A DNA stretch of 64,000 nucleotides from Thermomicrobiales bacterium (GCA_023954495.1 JAMLIA010000003.1:22739-86738), one strand, 5' to 3'; numbered from the stretch's first letter, positions 17,336 to 25,717 are shown. A program made the numbers and translations. Notes: a model not told the origin generated them from the sequence alone.

Positions 17336-18455
17336 TTTCGTGTCGGCGGTGTGCGACGCCTGCGGGATGAACGAGCGCAATACCGATCTGTCCGTGCGCT
17401 CGATCGTCGGTGTCACCCGGCTCCAGATACACGGCAACCGACACGCCATATTCAACGGAGTCCTCTGTCGCGGCCAGCGTGGCGCAACGGATTGCCGTTT
17501 CTTCGGCGTCCGGATTGTCAGCAGGGTAGGCGACCACAGCGAAGCTGGTCGTTCGCGCACCGGAGACAGCTTCGTCTGCCACGATTGATTCGTCGATCAG
17601 GTTCGTTAGCCTGCCGGCGTTTCCGGCCTCCCAGATCGCGACCTTTGCTCCCGACATCTGGATCGGTCGCAGTAGCGCGTCCGCCAATTCATCAGTGAGC
17701 TCGCCGTACACGTGCTCGGCCAACTCATCACGGATGGCGTCAATGGTGCCGGCAACTGCCTGTTCGGCCTCAGCTCGTTCTGCTGCCATCGCGGTAATGC
17801 GAATGTGAACGCCATCGTCCTTCGCATAGGTCGCCACGGTTGGGTAGCCGCGGCGAACAAGATCGATGATGCGCTGCTCGACCGCCGACTCCCCAATGCC
17901 GATCGTCTTCAGTGTCCGGGCGACGATCGCCGATTGTTCCAGTCGGTCGATGATGCGGGGCAAGGCCTGCTCGCGCCACATGCGGTACATCTCGCGCGGC
18001 ACTCCCGGCATCGAGACGATGATCTGATCGTGACGACGCACGTACCAGCCGGGCGCGGTACCCATCGGGTTCAGAAGCAACTCTGCCGACGGGATACGCC
18101 AGGCCTGCTTGATGTTTTGCTCGGGCATTGGCACGCTGCGCATTGAGAAAAATTCGCGGACGCGTGCGGCAGCTTCCGGGTCGACTTCGACCTGTTCGCC
18201 TTGAACCGCCGACACCGCTTCGCGAGTCAGGTCATCATCGGTCGGGCCGATGCCGCCAGTTGTGATGACGAGGTCCGCGTCGGACAACGCTCGATTCAGG
18301 GTCACAATGAGTCGATCGAGCGAGTCGCCAACCTGTGACACACCGACGAGCTCGATGCCTAGTGCACTGAGCTCCTGGGCGAGGAATGTTGCGTTGGTGT
18401 CGGTGAGGAAGCCCTGGATGAGCTCTGAGCCAATCGACAGCACAACCGCACGCAT
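17235..18455 (-). CDS. cinA: CinA family protein with degenerate C-terminal amidase domain
   Basis: 406 residues from ATG 18455, whose ribosome site GGGGGTGG lies just upstream. The N-terminal MoCF-biosynthesis-like domain is well conserved: VVLSIGSELIQGFLTDTNA, VITTGGIGPTDDDLTREAV, PMGTAPGW and MPGVPREMYRMW. The C-terminal domain aligns in layout with nicotinamide-nucleotide amidase. Where that family has AESCTGG with the catalytic Ser, this protein has WEAGNAG, so it probably lacks amidase activity. Function is therefore uncertain; the N domain could retain pyrophosphatase-type chemistry. Confidence 0.88.
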   Translation of the reverse strand: MRAVVLSIGSELIQGFLTDTNATFLAQELSALGIELVGVSQVGDSLDRLIVTLNRALSDADLVITTGGIGPTDDDLTREAVSAVQGEQVEVDPEAAARVREFFSMRSVPMPEQNIKQAWRIPSAELLLNPMGTAPGWYVRRHDQIIVSMPGVPREMYRMWREQALPRIIDRLEQSAIVARTLKTIGIGESAVEQRIIDLVRRGYPTVATYAKDDGVHIRITAMAAERAEAEQAVAGTIDAIRDELAEHVYGELTDELADALLRPIQMSGAKVAIWEAGNAGRLTNLIDESIVADEAVSGARTTSFAVVAYPADNPDAEETAIRCATLAATEDSVEYGVSVAVYLEPGDTDDRAHGQIGIALVHPAGVAHRRHEITAPPHEVRRRATMWAADFLWSTLRETTRHHPG

Positions 18456-18543
18456 AGTCCACCCCCGCATCAGACGAATTGCACGCGGGCATTATCGCAT
18501 GATGTAAGCGATGAACCGGGAATGCATGCGGCTATGTGAGAAG

Positions 18544-18616
18544 TACCCTCGGAGGGACTCGAACCCCCAACCCCTGGTTCCGAAGACCAGTGCTCTATCC
18601 GTTGAGCTACGAGGGC
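18544..18616 (-). tRNA. tRNA-Arg (TCG)
   Basis: Acceptor GCCCTCG/CGAGGGT with a G1-U72 wobble, anticodon stem CTGGT/ACCAG and loop CTTCGGA giving TCG, T arm TGGGGGTTCGAGTCCCTCC, discriminator A. CCA is not encoded. A TACAAT -10-like hexamer lies upstream (18632-18637, minus strand). Confidence 0.94.
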
Positions 18617-18756
18617 GTGAACCCGACCATGATTGTACATGCTCGACCTCGGCGGAGTGCAGTGGATTCGAAGACGCGGACCCTATGCGATACTGCTCTG
18701 CCACTCTATGTGCGACACGAGCGGGCAACGTGGCCCGCTTCAACGAAAGAGCAACG

Positions 18757-19836
18757 ATGACCGCCCTGACTGCCGTTAGAGCGTTTGGCGTGCCGCTTGG
18801 TCATGAGTCAGACACGACCGGACTTGCCCGGCTGGTGGCTGAAGGAGAGCTCGATCCGCGAACAGTCGTTGGCGTGACCGGTAAGGTCGAAGGGAACTGG
18901 CCGGGCGAAGAGACGCGCAAGGCAGCTGATACGGCTGTGCGTTCTTTCCTTGTCGATGCAGGGGCTGACGCCGATCAAGTTGCGCGCATTCCGATGATTT
19001 ACTCCAGCGGAGGCGTTGGCATCATGACGCCGCACATCGTCGTCTACAGCCGCGTGCCGTGGGACGAACCAATAAGCGGCGAGCCGCGACTCGCCGTCGG
19101 TATCGGTTTCACCCCTCCGGTCGAGGCGAGCTGGATCGGGCAAACTCGCCTGAGTGAGGAGTGTGCTGCCGCAGTCGGGCAGGCGATGGCAGATGCTGAC
19201 GTCTCGCGCGACGAAGTGGCGTTCGTCCTGGCCAAGAGTCCGATTCCGTCAGCTGAGCAACTCGACGCTGCAGGCATCACCGGCGAGCGCCGTGCGATGC
19301 TGTTACCGCATATCAGCGGCGGAACGGCGCTCGGCATCGGTGTCGCTCTCGGCGACCTGACGCTGCCGGACGCAGGGCAGATTGGTCGTGACATGTCGAT
19401 CTGGACGGGTAGAGGATCCTGCTCGATTGGTCACGAGCAACCCACGACGCAGGTACTGTTGCTGGCGAACTCCCCACGGGCCGGCGGGACGCTGCGAGTC
19501 GGGACGAGCGTTATGGAGGACATGCTCGATGTCGTCGCTCTTGACAGGGCGTTAATCGATGCTGGGTTGCAGCTCGGTCCCGATGGTGTCACGCCAGCAA
19601 TCAGGGAGCGAGTTGTCGCGGTCTATCTCAAGATTAGTCAGCCGAACGGCACGTTGCGCGGGCTGCGCCAGACTCAAGACGAGCGCAACACGCGCTATGG
19701 TAGCGAACTGAAGGCGGCAGTCGGCGGTGCGTTTGCGGGACGCCTCGGACATACCGCCATCTACATTTCGTCCGCTGCGGTACATCAGGGACCACCGGAA
19801 GGCGGTACCGTTGCGGTCGTTGTTGACCACGGCTGA
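18757..19836 (+). CDS. Ring-opening amidohydrolase, cyanuric acid hydrolase/barbiturase family
   Basis: A 359-residue member of the small AtzD/TrzD/barbiturase family, which hydrolyses cyclic amides such as cyanuric acid. The fold has three similar repeats, each contributing a Lys and a Ser to the active site. Candidate residues are visible in order: VVGVTGKVEGN and YSSGGVGIMTPH (repeat 1), VAFVLAKSPIPS and GRGSCSIGH (repeat 2), VVAVYLKISQPNG and IYISSAAVHQGPP (repeat 3). GISGGTALGIGVALGD-type glycines separate the repeats. ATG 18757 follows GAAAGAG. It stands alone with no triazine-pathway or pyrimidine-degradation genes nearby, so the true substrate is open. Confidence 0.82.
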   Translation: MTALTAVRAFGVPLGHESDTTGLARLVAEGELDPRTVVGVTGKVEGNWPGEETRKAADTAVRSFLVDAGADADQVARIPMIYSSGGVGIMTPHIVVYSRVPWDEPISGEPRLAVGIGFTPPVEASWIGQTRLSEECAAAVGQAMADADVSRDEVAFVLAKSPIPSAEQLDAAGITGERRAMLLPHISGGTALGIGVALGDLTLPDAGQIGRDMSIWTGRGSCSIGHEQPTTQVLLLANSPRAGGTLRVGTSVMEDMLDVVALDRALIDAGLQLGPDGVTPAIRERVVAVYLKISQPNGTLRGLRQTQDERNTRYGSELKAAVGGAFAGRLGHTAIYISSAAVHQGPPEGGTVAVVVDHG

Positions 19837-19854
19837 CATAAACACAATCTGAAG

Positions 19855-19891
19855 GTGCAAAAGCGCCGATCAAGTCAGACCTGATCGGCGC
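19855..19891 (-). terminator. Terminator of the tRNA-Leu/rnpB/tRNA-His block
   Basis: A 10-bp stem GCGCCGATCA/TGATCGGCGC (19863-19891) begins eight bases beyond the tRNA-His discriminator base and is followed on the minus strand by TTTTGC. The plus-strand side lacks a T run, so it serves the minus strand best, though it may also stop the amidohydrolase transcript. Confidence 0.75.
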
Positions 19892-19899
19892 AAAGTGGG

Positions 19900-19972
19900 G
19901 GTGCCCCACGGGGCTCGAACCCGTAACCACTGGTTCCACAGACCAGTGCTCTGCCTATTGAGCTAGAGGCAC
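19900..19972 (-). tRNA. tRNA-His (GTG)
   Basis: Acceptor GTGCCTC/GGGGCAC, anticodon stem CTGGT/ACCAG and loop CTGTGGA giving GTG, T arm ACGGGTTCGAGCCCCGT. The discriminator is C73 and the base before position 1 is G, so the tRNA-His-specific G-1/C73 pair is encoded. CCA is not encoded. It starts 19 bases after rnpB on the same strand. Confidence 0.95.
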
Positions 19973-19991
19973 CATAGCGATGGAGACTGAG

Positions 19992-20326
19992 GATACCGGA
20001 CCGTAAGCCGAGTTCTGTTTCTGACGGTCATCTATCTCAGCCGATATGGCTGGGCGCGTTTTGCGCCTGCTCTCGTCCTCGGGCCTTGGCGAGCAACCTG
20101 CAGTCGGCCCAATCGGAGATTGCTGCGGGGAGGATTGCCCTTTTCACTCGTGCGCGGCAAACGCGCACGCATTGGTCACTGTTGCTCTCACGTCAGACGG
20201 ATCCAACGTGCCGATCTGGACTGTCAACGCACACCGACATGCGTTTCCCCGGCTTTCACCGGGCACCCTCGCTCTGTGCAGCTCGGACTTTCCTCTGGCA
20301 ATGCCAGCGACCGTCCGTCCGGTATC
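19992..20326 (-). ncRNA. rnpB: RNase P RNA, bacterial class A
   Basis: The catalytic RNA that trims tRNA 5' leaders, about 335 bases. P1 is formed by GATACCGGAC at the 5' end and GTCCGGTATC at the 3' end. The conserved 5' region CAGAGGAAAGTCCGAGC, then AGAGCGAGGGTGCCCGGTGA and AAACGCATGTC, are clear. The 3' region has GATAGATGACCGTC, ACAGAACTCGGCTTACGG. It lies between tRNA-Leu and tRNA-His, all on the minus strand. Confidence 0.96.
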
Positions 20327-20341
20327 GTTCAGTTAGTAAGG

Positions 20342-20365
20342 CGCGATCCGTTTGCACGGATCGCG
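20342..20365 (-). other. Hairpin between tRNA-Leu and rnpB
   Basis: A perfect 10-bp stem CGCGATCCGT/ACGGATCGCG with loop GCAA on the minus strand. It is followed by CCTTACTAA, with no T run. It could be a weak terminator or a processing signal; rnpB has no obvious promoter of its own after it. Confidence 0.5.
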
Positions 20366-20370
20366 GTCGG

Positions 20371-20457
20371 TGGTGCCGAAGGGGAGATTTGAACTCCCAC
20401 GCCCTTACGGGCACTACGCCCTGAACGTAGCGCGTCTGCCGGTTCCGCCACTTCGGC
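20371..20457 (-). tRNA. tRNA-Leu (CAG)
   Basis: A class II tRNA with long variable arm (TGCCCGTAAGGGCG). Acceptor GCCGAAG/CTTCGGC, anticodon stem CTACG/CGTAG and loop TTCAGGG giving CAG, discriminator A. CCA is encoded (20371-20373). It lies 44 bases upstream of rnpB. Confidence 0.95.
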
Positions 20458-20481
20458 AAGGCCATTGCGTAACCGGTCGAG

Positions 20482-20511
20482 AGTATATCATCTGACTTGA
20501 AAGTGAATCAA
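20482..20511 (-). promoter_or_regulatory. Strong promoter of the tRNA-Leu/rnpB/tRNA-His block
   Basis: On the minus strand: TTGATT (20506-20511), an 18-base spacer ending in TGA, then TATACT (20482-20487), i.e. a -35 plus extended -10. The tRNA-Leu 5' end is 25 bases downstream. Confidence 0.7.
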
Positions 20512-20560
20512 CGAAATTCGGACTGCTCAATGCAGTCGCCGCCGAGTTTGAGGTTCTGAG

Positions 20561-20851
20561 TTGAGACGTCGTATTGCTTCCGTTCGAGCTGGTCGCCAAA
20601 TTGAAGTTGTCCTGTATGGCAAGCCGGATTGTGAGCTCTGTCGGAAGGCAGAACGCGCCGTAAGTTCGGTGTTTGGAAGTCGGAACTTGGAAGTCGTGAA
20701 CATCCTTGGCGACCGCGCTCTGGAAGATATGTACGTGTTTCGGATTCCTGTGCTGGTTGTCGACGGTGTTGAGGCTGCCGAGGGCCTCATCGACGTAGAG
20801 GACGCGTGCCGTGCACGCTCACACGCGATTCGACAGCGGATGACGCAATGA
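20561..20851 (+). CDS. Glutaredoxin-like thioredoxin-fold protein
   Basis: A 96-residue thioredoxin-fold protein. The redox motif CELC follows the first strand (EVVLYGKPDCELCRKAE), and the cis-Pro loop is FRIPVLVVDG, as in glutaredoxin-like DUF836 proteins. Partner unknown. TTG 20561 is chosen because GAGG lies seven bases upstream and no other in-frame start fits. It overlaps the next gene by ATGA. Confidence 0.75.
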   Translation: MRRRIASVRAGRQIEVVLYGKPDCELCRKAERAVSSVFGSRNLEVVNILGDRALEDMYVFRIPVLVVDGVEAAEGLIDVEDACRARSHAIRQRMTQ

Positions 20852-21456
20852 CGAAGAGATCGAGCAGTCGCCAGACGCAAAGTGTTGGTTTCATTGTGAT
20901 TGCGATCCTGATTGTCGCGGTGCTGGTGCTCGGTGCGCTCGCGGCGATTTTGCCGATTGGCGGCTCGAATGGTGAGCAGAGCGTCGACGAGCCGTCAATT
21001 CAGGTGACACCCGGCGCAGAAGTCGAGAAGCTGCAGACACAGGTCGCTGAGAATCCGGATGATGTCGATACAGTCGTCATTCTTGCGGACGTGCTGGCAA
21101 ACAGCGGTCGGGTCGAAGAGTCGTATGCCTGGTTCGAGCGGGCTGTCAATTCCCGGCCCGATGATGCGGATCTGCGCCTGGCGTTTGGCCGCGCATTACT
21201 CCGCGGCGAACGTTGGTTTGACGCCGAGATACAGCTCAACCGCGCGAACGACCTGGACGATTCAAACGCCACGACCGCGTTCTACCTCGGCCAGCTTGCC
21301 GAGCAGCGACCGGGCGGCGACTTGGGCGCGGCGCGAACCTGGTATCAGGAGGCCATCGATCGAGACGCGCAGTCGTTCGTGGCTCAGCAGGCGAAGTCGC
21401 GTCTCGACGCGCTGGACGGATCGCCCGCATCGCCGACTGCTTCACCGGGCGCTTAG
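20848..21456 (+). CDS. Membrane-anchored TPR protein
   Basis: 202 residues. An N-terminal membrane helix (about residues 13-36, VGFIVIAILIVAVLVLGALA) with a basic cytoplasmic leader is followed by tetratricopeptide repeats (residues about 60-185: DTVVILADVLANSGRVEESY, LRLAFGRALLRGERWFDAE, TAFYLGQLAEQ). A Ser/Pro/Ala tail ends it. It resembles the CcmH/CycH-type anchored TPR layout, but no cytochrome c genes are nearby. It sits between a glutaredoxin-like gene and glycosyltransferases with two-base gaps, so an envelope role is inferred. Confidence 0.8.
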   Translation: MTKRSSSRQTQSVGFIVIAILIVAVLVLGALAAILPIGGSNGEQSVDEPSIQVTPGAEVEKLQTQVAENPDDVDTVVILADVLANSGRVEESYAWFERAVNSRPDDADLRLAFGRALLRGERWFDAEIQLNRANDLDDSNATTAFYLGQLAEQRPGGDLGAARTWYQEAIDRDAQSFVAQQAKSRLDALDGSPASPTASPGA

Positions 21457-21458
21457 CC

Positions 21459-22769
21459 ATGCGATTCCTGCACGTCAATCACCGTTACGCGCCGTTCAGC
21501 GGCGGCTCAGAGATCGTCGTCCAGCGCATCTCGGAGTGGTTAGTCCAACTCGGGCACGACGTTACGGTGGTCACGTCTGACACGTTTGACCTGGAATACT
21601 TCTGGGAGCCACAACGAAAATCGATCGATGCTCCGCAGCGCGAGCAGATCAATGGTGTCGAGGTGGTTCGTGTGCCCGTGAGGCACCTGCCTGCCAGCTC
21701 GATTCTGTTTCGTGGATCACGGCGCATGATGGGCGAGGTTTCGCGGCTGCCGATTCCGGCTACACCGTTCAGGCTGGCATCGCGGGTACAACCGTGGATG
21801 CCTGATCTGCGGCGAACGTTGATGGAGATCGGCCCGGTGGACGCCGTGCTGGCGACGAACCTGGGGCTCGAAAGCCTCGCGATTGCGGCGTTTCAGGCTG
21901 CGGATCGCTGTGGAGCTGCGCGTATCGTAATACCGTTCGTGCATCTCGGTGGGGATAACGATCCAGTTGCCCGCCGCTATGTCACGATGCCGCATCAGGT
22001 CGCGGTGCTGCGAGCTGCCCACGCCGTGCTCACGATGACTGAGCAGGAGCGCGATTTCATTGCCTCGCTCGATGTCGCTGAGTCGCGGATTGTCGTGACT
22101 GGTGCTGGAGCAGATGCTGACAAAGTGACAGGCGGGGACGGCGGGCGGATTCGAACAAGCCTCGATCTGGATGGGTTCGTCGTCGGCTCGCTCGGGCCGC
22201 CGTCGCCGGAGAAGGGCACCCCTGATCTGGTGAGGGCGGTCGCTGCGCTTCGACGGGAGGGACGCAACGTACATCTGGTTCTCGCCGGTCCGCCGCTATC
22301 ACACTTCTCTTCCTGGTTTGACTCGCTGTCGCCCGAAGACCGCGACGGAATTCATCTGCTCGGCTACATCGATGCTGACGCTCGCCGAGATTTGCTGGCG
22401 GGAATTGACGCGTTTGCGTTGCCGTCGCGCACCGAGTCCTTTGGTATCGTCTACCTAGAAGCGTGGTTGAACCAGAAGCCGGTCATTGCCGCGCGCGCGG
22501 GCGCAGTACCAGAGCTTGTTCGCGACAACGAGACCGGCATGCTTGTTCCATTTGGCGACCCTGAAAGCATTGCTGTAGCAATTCGCCGATTGATGGATGA
22601 CGACGGCGTTGCTGCGCGCCTGGCAACAAACGGCTATCACTTAGCGCGGTCGACGTACGCATGGCCGGATGTGCTGGCGCGAGTCCAGCAGGGCTACGAG
22701 ATCGCACTTGGGCGACGCATCGCAGTGACGGAGGGTTCGATTGACGACGCTTCGACAGCCACTGGTTGA
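21459..22769 (+). CDS. Family 4 glycosyltransferase
   Basis: A retaining GT-B transferase of 436 residues; donor and acceptor are unknown. N-terminal domain: NHRYAPFSGGSEIVVQRISE, the 'GGaE' acceptor-side loop. C-terminal nucleotide-sugar domain: GSLGPPSPEKGTPDLVRAVA, LVLAGPP, and the EX7E motif within PSRTESFGIVYLEAWLNQKPVIA. First of three GT4 genes in a coupled cluster; the following gene starts 29 bases before its stop. Confidence 0.9.
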   Translation: MRFLHVNHRYAPFSGGSEIVVQRISEWLVQLGHDVTVVTSDTFDLEYFWEPQRKSIDAPQREQINGVEVVRVPVRHLPASSILFRGSRRMMGEVSRLPIPATPFRLASRVQPWMPDLRRTLMEIGPVDAVLATNLGLESLAIAAFQAADRCGAARIVIPFVHLGGDNDPVARRYVTMPHQVAVLRAAHAVLTMTEQERDFIASLDVAESRIVVTGAGADADKVTGGDGGRIRTSLDLDGFVVGSLGPPSPEKGTPDLVRAVAALRREGRNVHLVLAGPPLSHFSSWFDSLSPEDRDGIHLLGYIDADARRDLLAGIDAFALPSRTESFGIVYLEAWLNQKPVIAARAGAVPELVRDNETGMLVPFGDPESIAVAIRRLMDDDGVAARLATNGYHLARSTYAWPDVLARVQQGYEIALGRRIAVTEGSIDDASTATG

Positions 22770-23118
22770 CCAGGTACAGGCGATTCGCCGCGCGGTGGCA
22801 GCGCGGCATGGCGTTGAGCCGGGCACTACTCCAGACGTGTCGGCCTCGTCAGCGATCGAGCGTGCTCAGCGGTTCGCGACCGTTAGCGCGCACTGGGGAC
22901 TGTCGTCGGGGCTGCCAGTTGTGGGACCTTTGATTGTGCTTGCGCAGCGTGCGCTTCGGATCGGACTGCGCTGGTACATCAACCCGATTGTCGAACAGCA
23001 GAACGCGTTCAACGATGCTGCCGTTGCTGCTCTGTACGAGCTTGAGCTGGAAAACCAGCGCTTGCGTCGGATGATGCTGGAGTCGGCCGACTCCGGCAAC
23101 GAGCACACGATCGAATGA
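22741..23118 (+). CDS. Hypothetical protein of a glycosyltransferase cluster
   Basis: 125 residues starting at TTG 22741; not a recognised family. The N-terminal helix is followed by a Gly/Pro-containing stretch (WGLSSGLPVVGPLIVLAQRA) that could associate with the membrane, then a helical tail (INPIVEQQNAFNDAAVAALY, ELELENQRLRRMML) likely to form a coiled coil. Similar 'WYI-P-QQN-FN' segments occur, in my recollection, in helper or methyltransferase proteins of polysaccharide loci. It overlaps both neighbours, which supports a real coupled gene. Confidence 0.65.
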   Translation: MTTLRQPLVDQVQAIRRAVAARHGVEPGTTPDVSASSAIERAQRFATVSAHWGLSSGLPVVGPLIVLAQRALRIGLRWYINPIVEQQNAFNDAAVAALYELELENQRLRRMMLESADSGNEHTIE

Positions 23119-24140
23119 ACATCCTGATCCTGCACACGCAAGTGCCATTCGTGCGTGGCGGCGCGGAGGTTCTTGTCGAGGGGTTGCAGCAGGCGCTGCG
23201 CGAGCATGGCCATGTCGCCGACATCGTCAGCTTGCCGCTCAACTGGAATCCACCGCAAGGGCTGCTGACGAGCGCTCTCGCCTGGCGGATGCTCGATCTG
23301 CGGTCGTTCAATGGTCGCGACGTCGATCTGGTGATCTGCACCAAGTATCCGACCTGGGCAGTCGATCACCCCAACAAGGCGCTCTGGCTTATTCATCAGC
23401 ATCGACAAGCGTACGATCTGTTCGGTACGCCGCTCAGTGAGTTCGGCGCCGATCCAGCATCACGTGACATCCGCGAGCGAGTTGTTGAGATCGACCGGAT
23501 TGGTATTCAATCATGCAAGGCGCGCTTTGCGATCAGCCGGAATGTGGCGGAGCGCCTGAAGCGTTATTGCGGGATGGATGCTGAAGCGGTCTATCCACCA
23601 GTTCCTCGCAGCGGTCTGAGTGCCGAGCGCTACGATCCATTCATCCTCAGCGTCGCTCGACTCGATGCGGCCAAACGCGTCGATCTCGCGATCAGAGCGA
23701 TGAACAGCAACTCGCATGACATGCAGCTGGTGATCGTTGGCGATGGTCCTGATGCTGAGCGTTTGCAGTCTCTCGCCAGACGCATCGGCGTCGACGAACG
23801 CGTGCAGTTTGCGGGTCGTGTATCGGATGAGCGGCTGCTTGATCTGTACAACACCTGCCGTGGAGTCTTCTACGCGCCGATCGATGAGGATTACGGCTAC
23901 ACGACGGTTGAGTCTCTGGCTGCTGGAAAGCCAGTCATAACAACATCGGACGCAGGCGGCGTGCTTGAGTTCGTCGAGGACGGCGTCACCGGGCTAGTAA
24001 CGCTGCCGGACGCTGAACAGATCGCCACATCAATCACCGCGTTGAGCGGCGAGATGCTCGCCCGCCAGCTCGGGAGCCGAGGTCCGGAGCGTGTGGCGGA
24101 CTTGTCGTGGGACCGCGTCGTGGAGGCACTTACATCGTGA
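23115..24140 (+). CDS. Family 4 glycosyltransferase
   Basis: 341 residues, GT-B fold. N-terminus NILILHTQVPFVRGGAEVLV; donor domain FILSVARLDAAKRVDLAIRAM, LVIVGDGPDAERLQSLA and VQFAGRVSDERLLDLYNTC. The EX7E region is DEDYGYTTVESLAAGKPVIT. The ATG overlaps the previous stop (ATGA) and the next GTG overlaps its own stop (GTGA). Likely cell-envelope polysaccharide synthesis. Confidence 0.9.
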   Translation: MNILILHTQVPFVRGGAEVLVEGLQQALREHGHVADIVSLPLNWNPPQGLLTSALAWRMLDLRSFNGRDVDLVICTKYPTWAVDHPNKALWLIHQHRQAYDLFGTPLSEFGADPASRDIRERVVEIDRIGIQSCKARFAISRNVAERLKRYCGMDAEAVYPPVPRSGLSAERYDPFILSVARLDAAKRVDLAIRAMNSNSHDMQLVIVGDGPDAERLQSLARRIGVDERVQFAGRVSDERLLDLYNTCRGVFYAPIDEDYGYTTVESLAAGKPVITTSDAGGVLEFVEDGVTGLVTLPDAEQIATSITALSGEMLARQLGSRGPERVADLSWDRVVEALTS

Positions 24141-25717
24141 CCAAGCAAGGTTCGCCGTGTATCCACATGGTGACTCCGCTTCCACCGCTTCCGACCGGCA
24201 TCGCTCAGTACAGTCACGATCTGCTCAGTGGTATCGACGGTCGCTGGAAAATTCTTGTAACTGGAGAGTCCGGTTCGTCGCCGTCGCCGTCATGGAAGAC
24301 CATTGACGTTGCCAATGCTCGGTCGTCGCGGAGGACAGCGAACACTCCCTCGATCTATCAGATCGGGAATAGCGGCTTCCACAAGATCGCGATGCAACAG
24401 GCGCTAACCAAACCGGGGATCGCGGTGCTGCACGACACCGTGCTGCACCACGGTCGCTTGTCGATGATGCTCGGCAAGCGCGGCGGAAAGCGCTATCGGA
24501 CGCTGCTACACGACTTGTACGGCGCTGACGGCGATCGTGTTGCGCACGACGTGGCGCTCGGTCGTCAGATTGACCTGAGCGCCTATCCGCTGATCGAAGA
24601 CATCTCTGCCGCGTCCCGGCTGATCGTTGTGCATTCGGAGATTGCGCGGGAACGGGTGTTGGCGGTTGCGCCGGAGGCGACGGTCCGAATAGTTCCAATG
24701 GGCATCCCGCTTCCTGCGCTCGTGGATCAGCGGGCCGCACGGGACGCTCTCGGCATACCGCAGTCTGCGTTCGTCATCGCATCAATCACGCATGTTAATC
24801 CGAACAAACGATTGCCGGTTGTGCTGCGTGCTGTGCGAATGCTGCGCGAGCGGATTCCTGAGTTTCGGCTGATCGTGGCTGGAACGCAGGCGCCGGGAAT
24901 TGATCTGTTGCGGCAGGCTCGCGCGTTCGGCGTGGAAGATCGTGTGACGGTACTGGGCTATGTGACGGATGATGGGGCCCGGTTGCTGGCTCGGACAGCG
25001 GATGCCTGCGTCAACCTGCGCTATCCCAGCGCAGGAGAGACATCGGCGAGCCTGCTCCGCCTGCTTGGCGCTGGTCGGCCGGTGCTGATCACGAACGATC
25101 GATCCAACGCCGAATACCCGCGCGACGCGGTCCTGCCGGTTGACGTTGGACCGTGGGAGGCTGAGCTGGTTGCCGAGTATCTGGAGTTGCTCCATCGCGA
25201 CTCCGATCTGCGGCTGGCCGTTGGTGAAGCAGCTCGAGCGTTCGTCACGCGCGCGCATGGCGTGGAGCACATGGCTGCTGGCTATCGCGATGTGGTTGCG
25301 GAAGCCTACGGAATTGATCTGCCGTCGGTCGATGACATTCGGTGCGCTGAATCGCAGCCAGTTGTGCAGCGAAAGATGTCGGTTGACCTGGCAGCGACAA
25401 CTGAGCCATCGGTGATAGACAATGCAGTGGGTGCCGCATTGTCCGGACTGGGCCTCGGACACCACGATGATACGATCGCGTCAGTGAGCCGCTCGGTTCT
25501 GGAATTGGGTCTGCATCGCTTGCGACACAGACGAGAGGACGAACACCTCGTGACCGACGAAACACCGATCCGCAAGGAGTTGCTCGATATCGTGGCCTGC
25601 CCGGCCTGTAAGACGAAGGTCCGGCTGGAAGGCGAAGAATTGATCTGCGACTCATGCGGTCGTCGATATCCCATCGAAGATGGCATTCCAATCATGCTGG
25701 TTGACGCCGCGAAATAG
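24137..25717 (+). CDS. Family 4 glycosyltransferase fused to a Trm112-like zinc ribbon
   Basis: 526 residues from GTG 24137, overlapping the previous stop. Residues 1 to about 395 are a GT4 transferase (PLPPLPTGIAQYSHDLL, IASITHVNPNKRLPVVLRAV, LIVAGTQAPG, VTVLGYVTDD, and LRYPSAGETSASLLRLLGAG in the EX7E region). A low-complexity linker follows. Residues about 480-526 form a Trm112/YcaR-type zinc ribbon: ELLDIVACPACKTKVRL, LICDSCGRRYPIEDGIPIML. That ribbon is normally a separate protein of about 60 residues. An in-frame GTG at 25550 with GAGAGG eleven bases upstream could start a free ribbon. The stop abuts the ruvB LexA-type box. Confidence 0.85.
   Translation: MTKQGSPCIHMVTPLPPLPTGIAQYSHDLLSGIDGRWKILVTGESGSSPSPSWKTIDVANARSSRRTANTPSIYQIGNSGFHKIAMQQALTKPGIAVLHDTVLHHGRLSMMLGKRGGKRYRTLLHDLYGADGDRVAHDVALGRQIDLSAYPLIEDISAASRLIVVHSEIARERVLAVAPEATVRIVPMGIPLPALVDQRAARDALGIPQSAFVIASITHVNPNKRLPVVLRAVRMLRERIPEFRLIVAGTQAPGIDLLRQARAFGVEDRVTVLGYVTDDGARLLARTADACVNLRYPSAGETSASLLRLLGAGRPVLITNDRSNAEYPRDAVLPVDVGPWEAELVAEYLELLHRDSDLRLAVGEAARAFVTRAHGVEHMAAGYRDVVAEAYGIDLPSVDDIRCAESQPVVQRKMSVDLAATTEPSVIDNAVGAALSGLGLGHHDDTIASVSRSVLELGLHRLRHRREDEHLVTDETPIRKELLDIVACPACKTKVRLEGEELICDSCGRRYPIEDGIPIMLVDAAK

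Noticed and set aside
20561..25717. Glycosyltransferase cluster as a horizontally acquired island
   Set aside because: Base composition and codon style match the neighbours, and no integrase, direct repeats or transposase remnants are visible, although a tRNA gene lies nearby.
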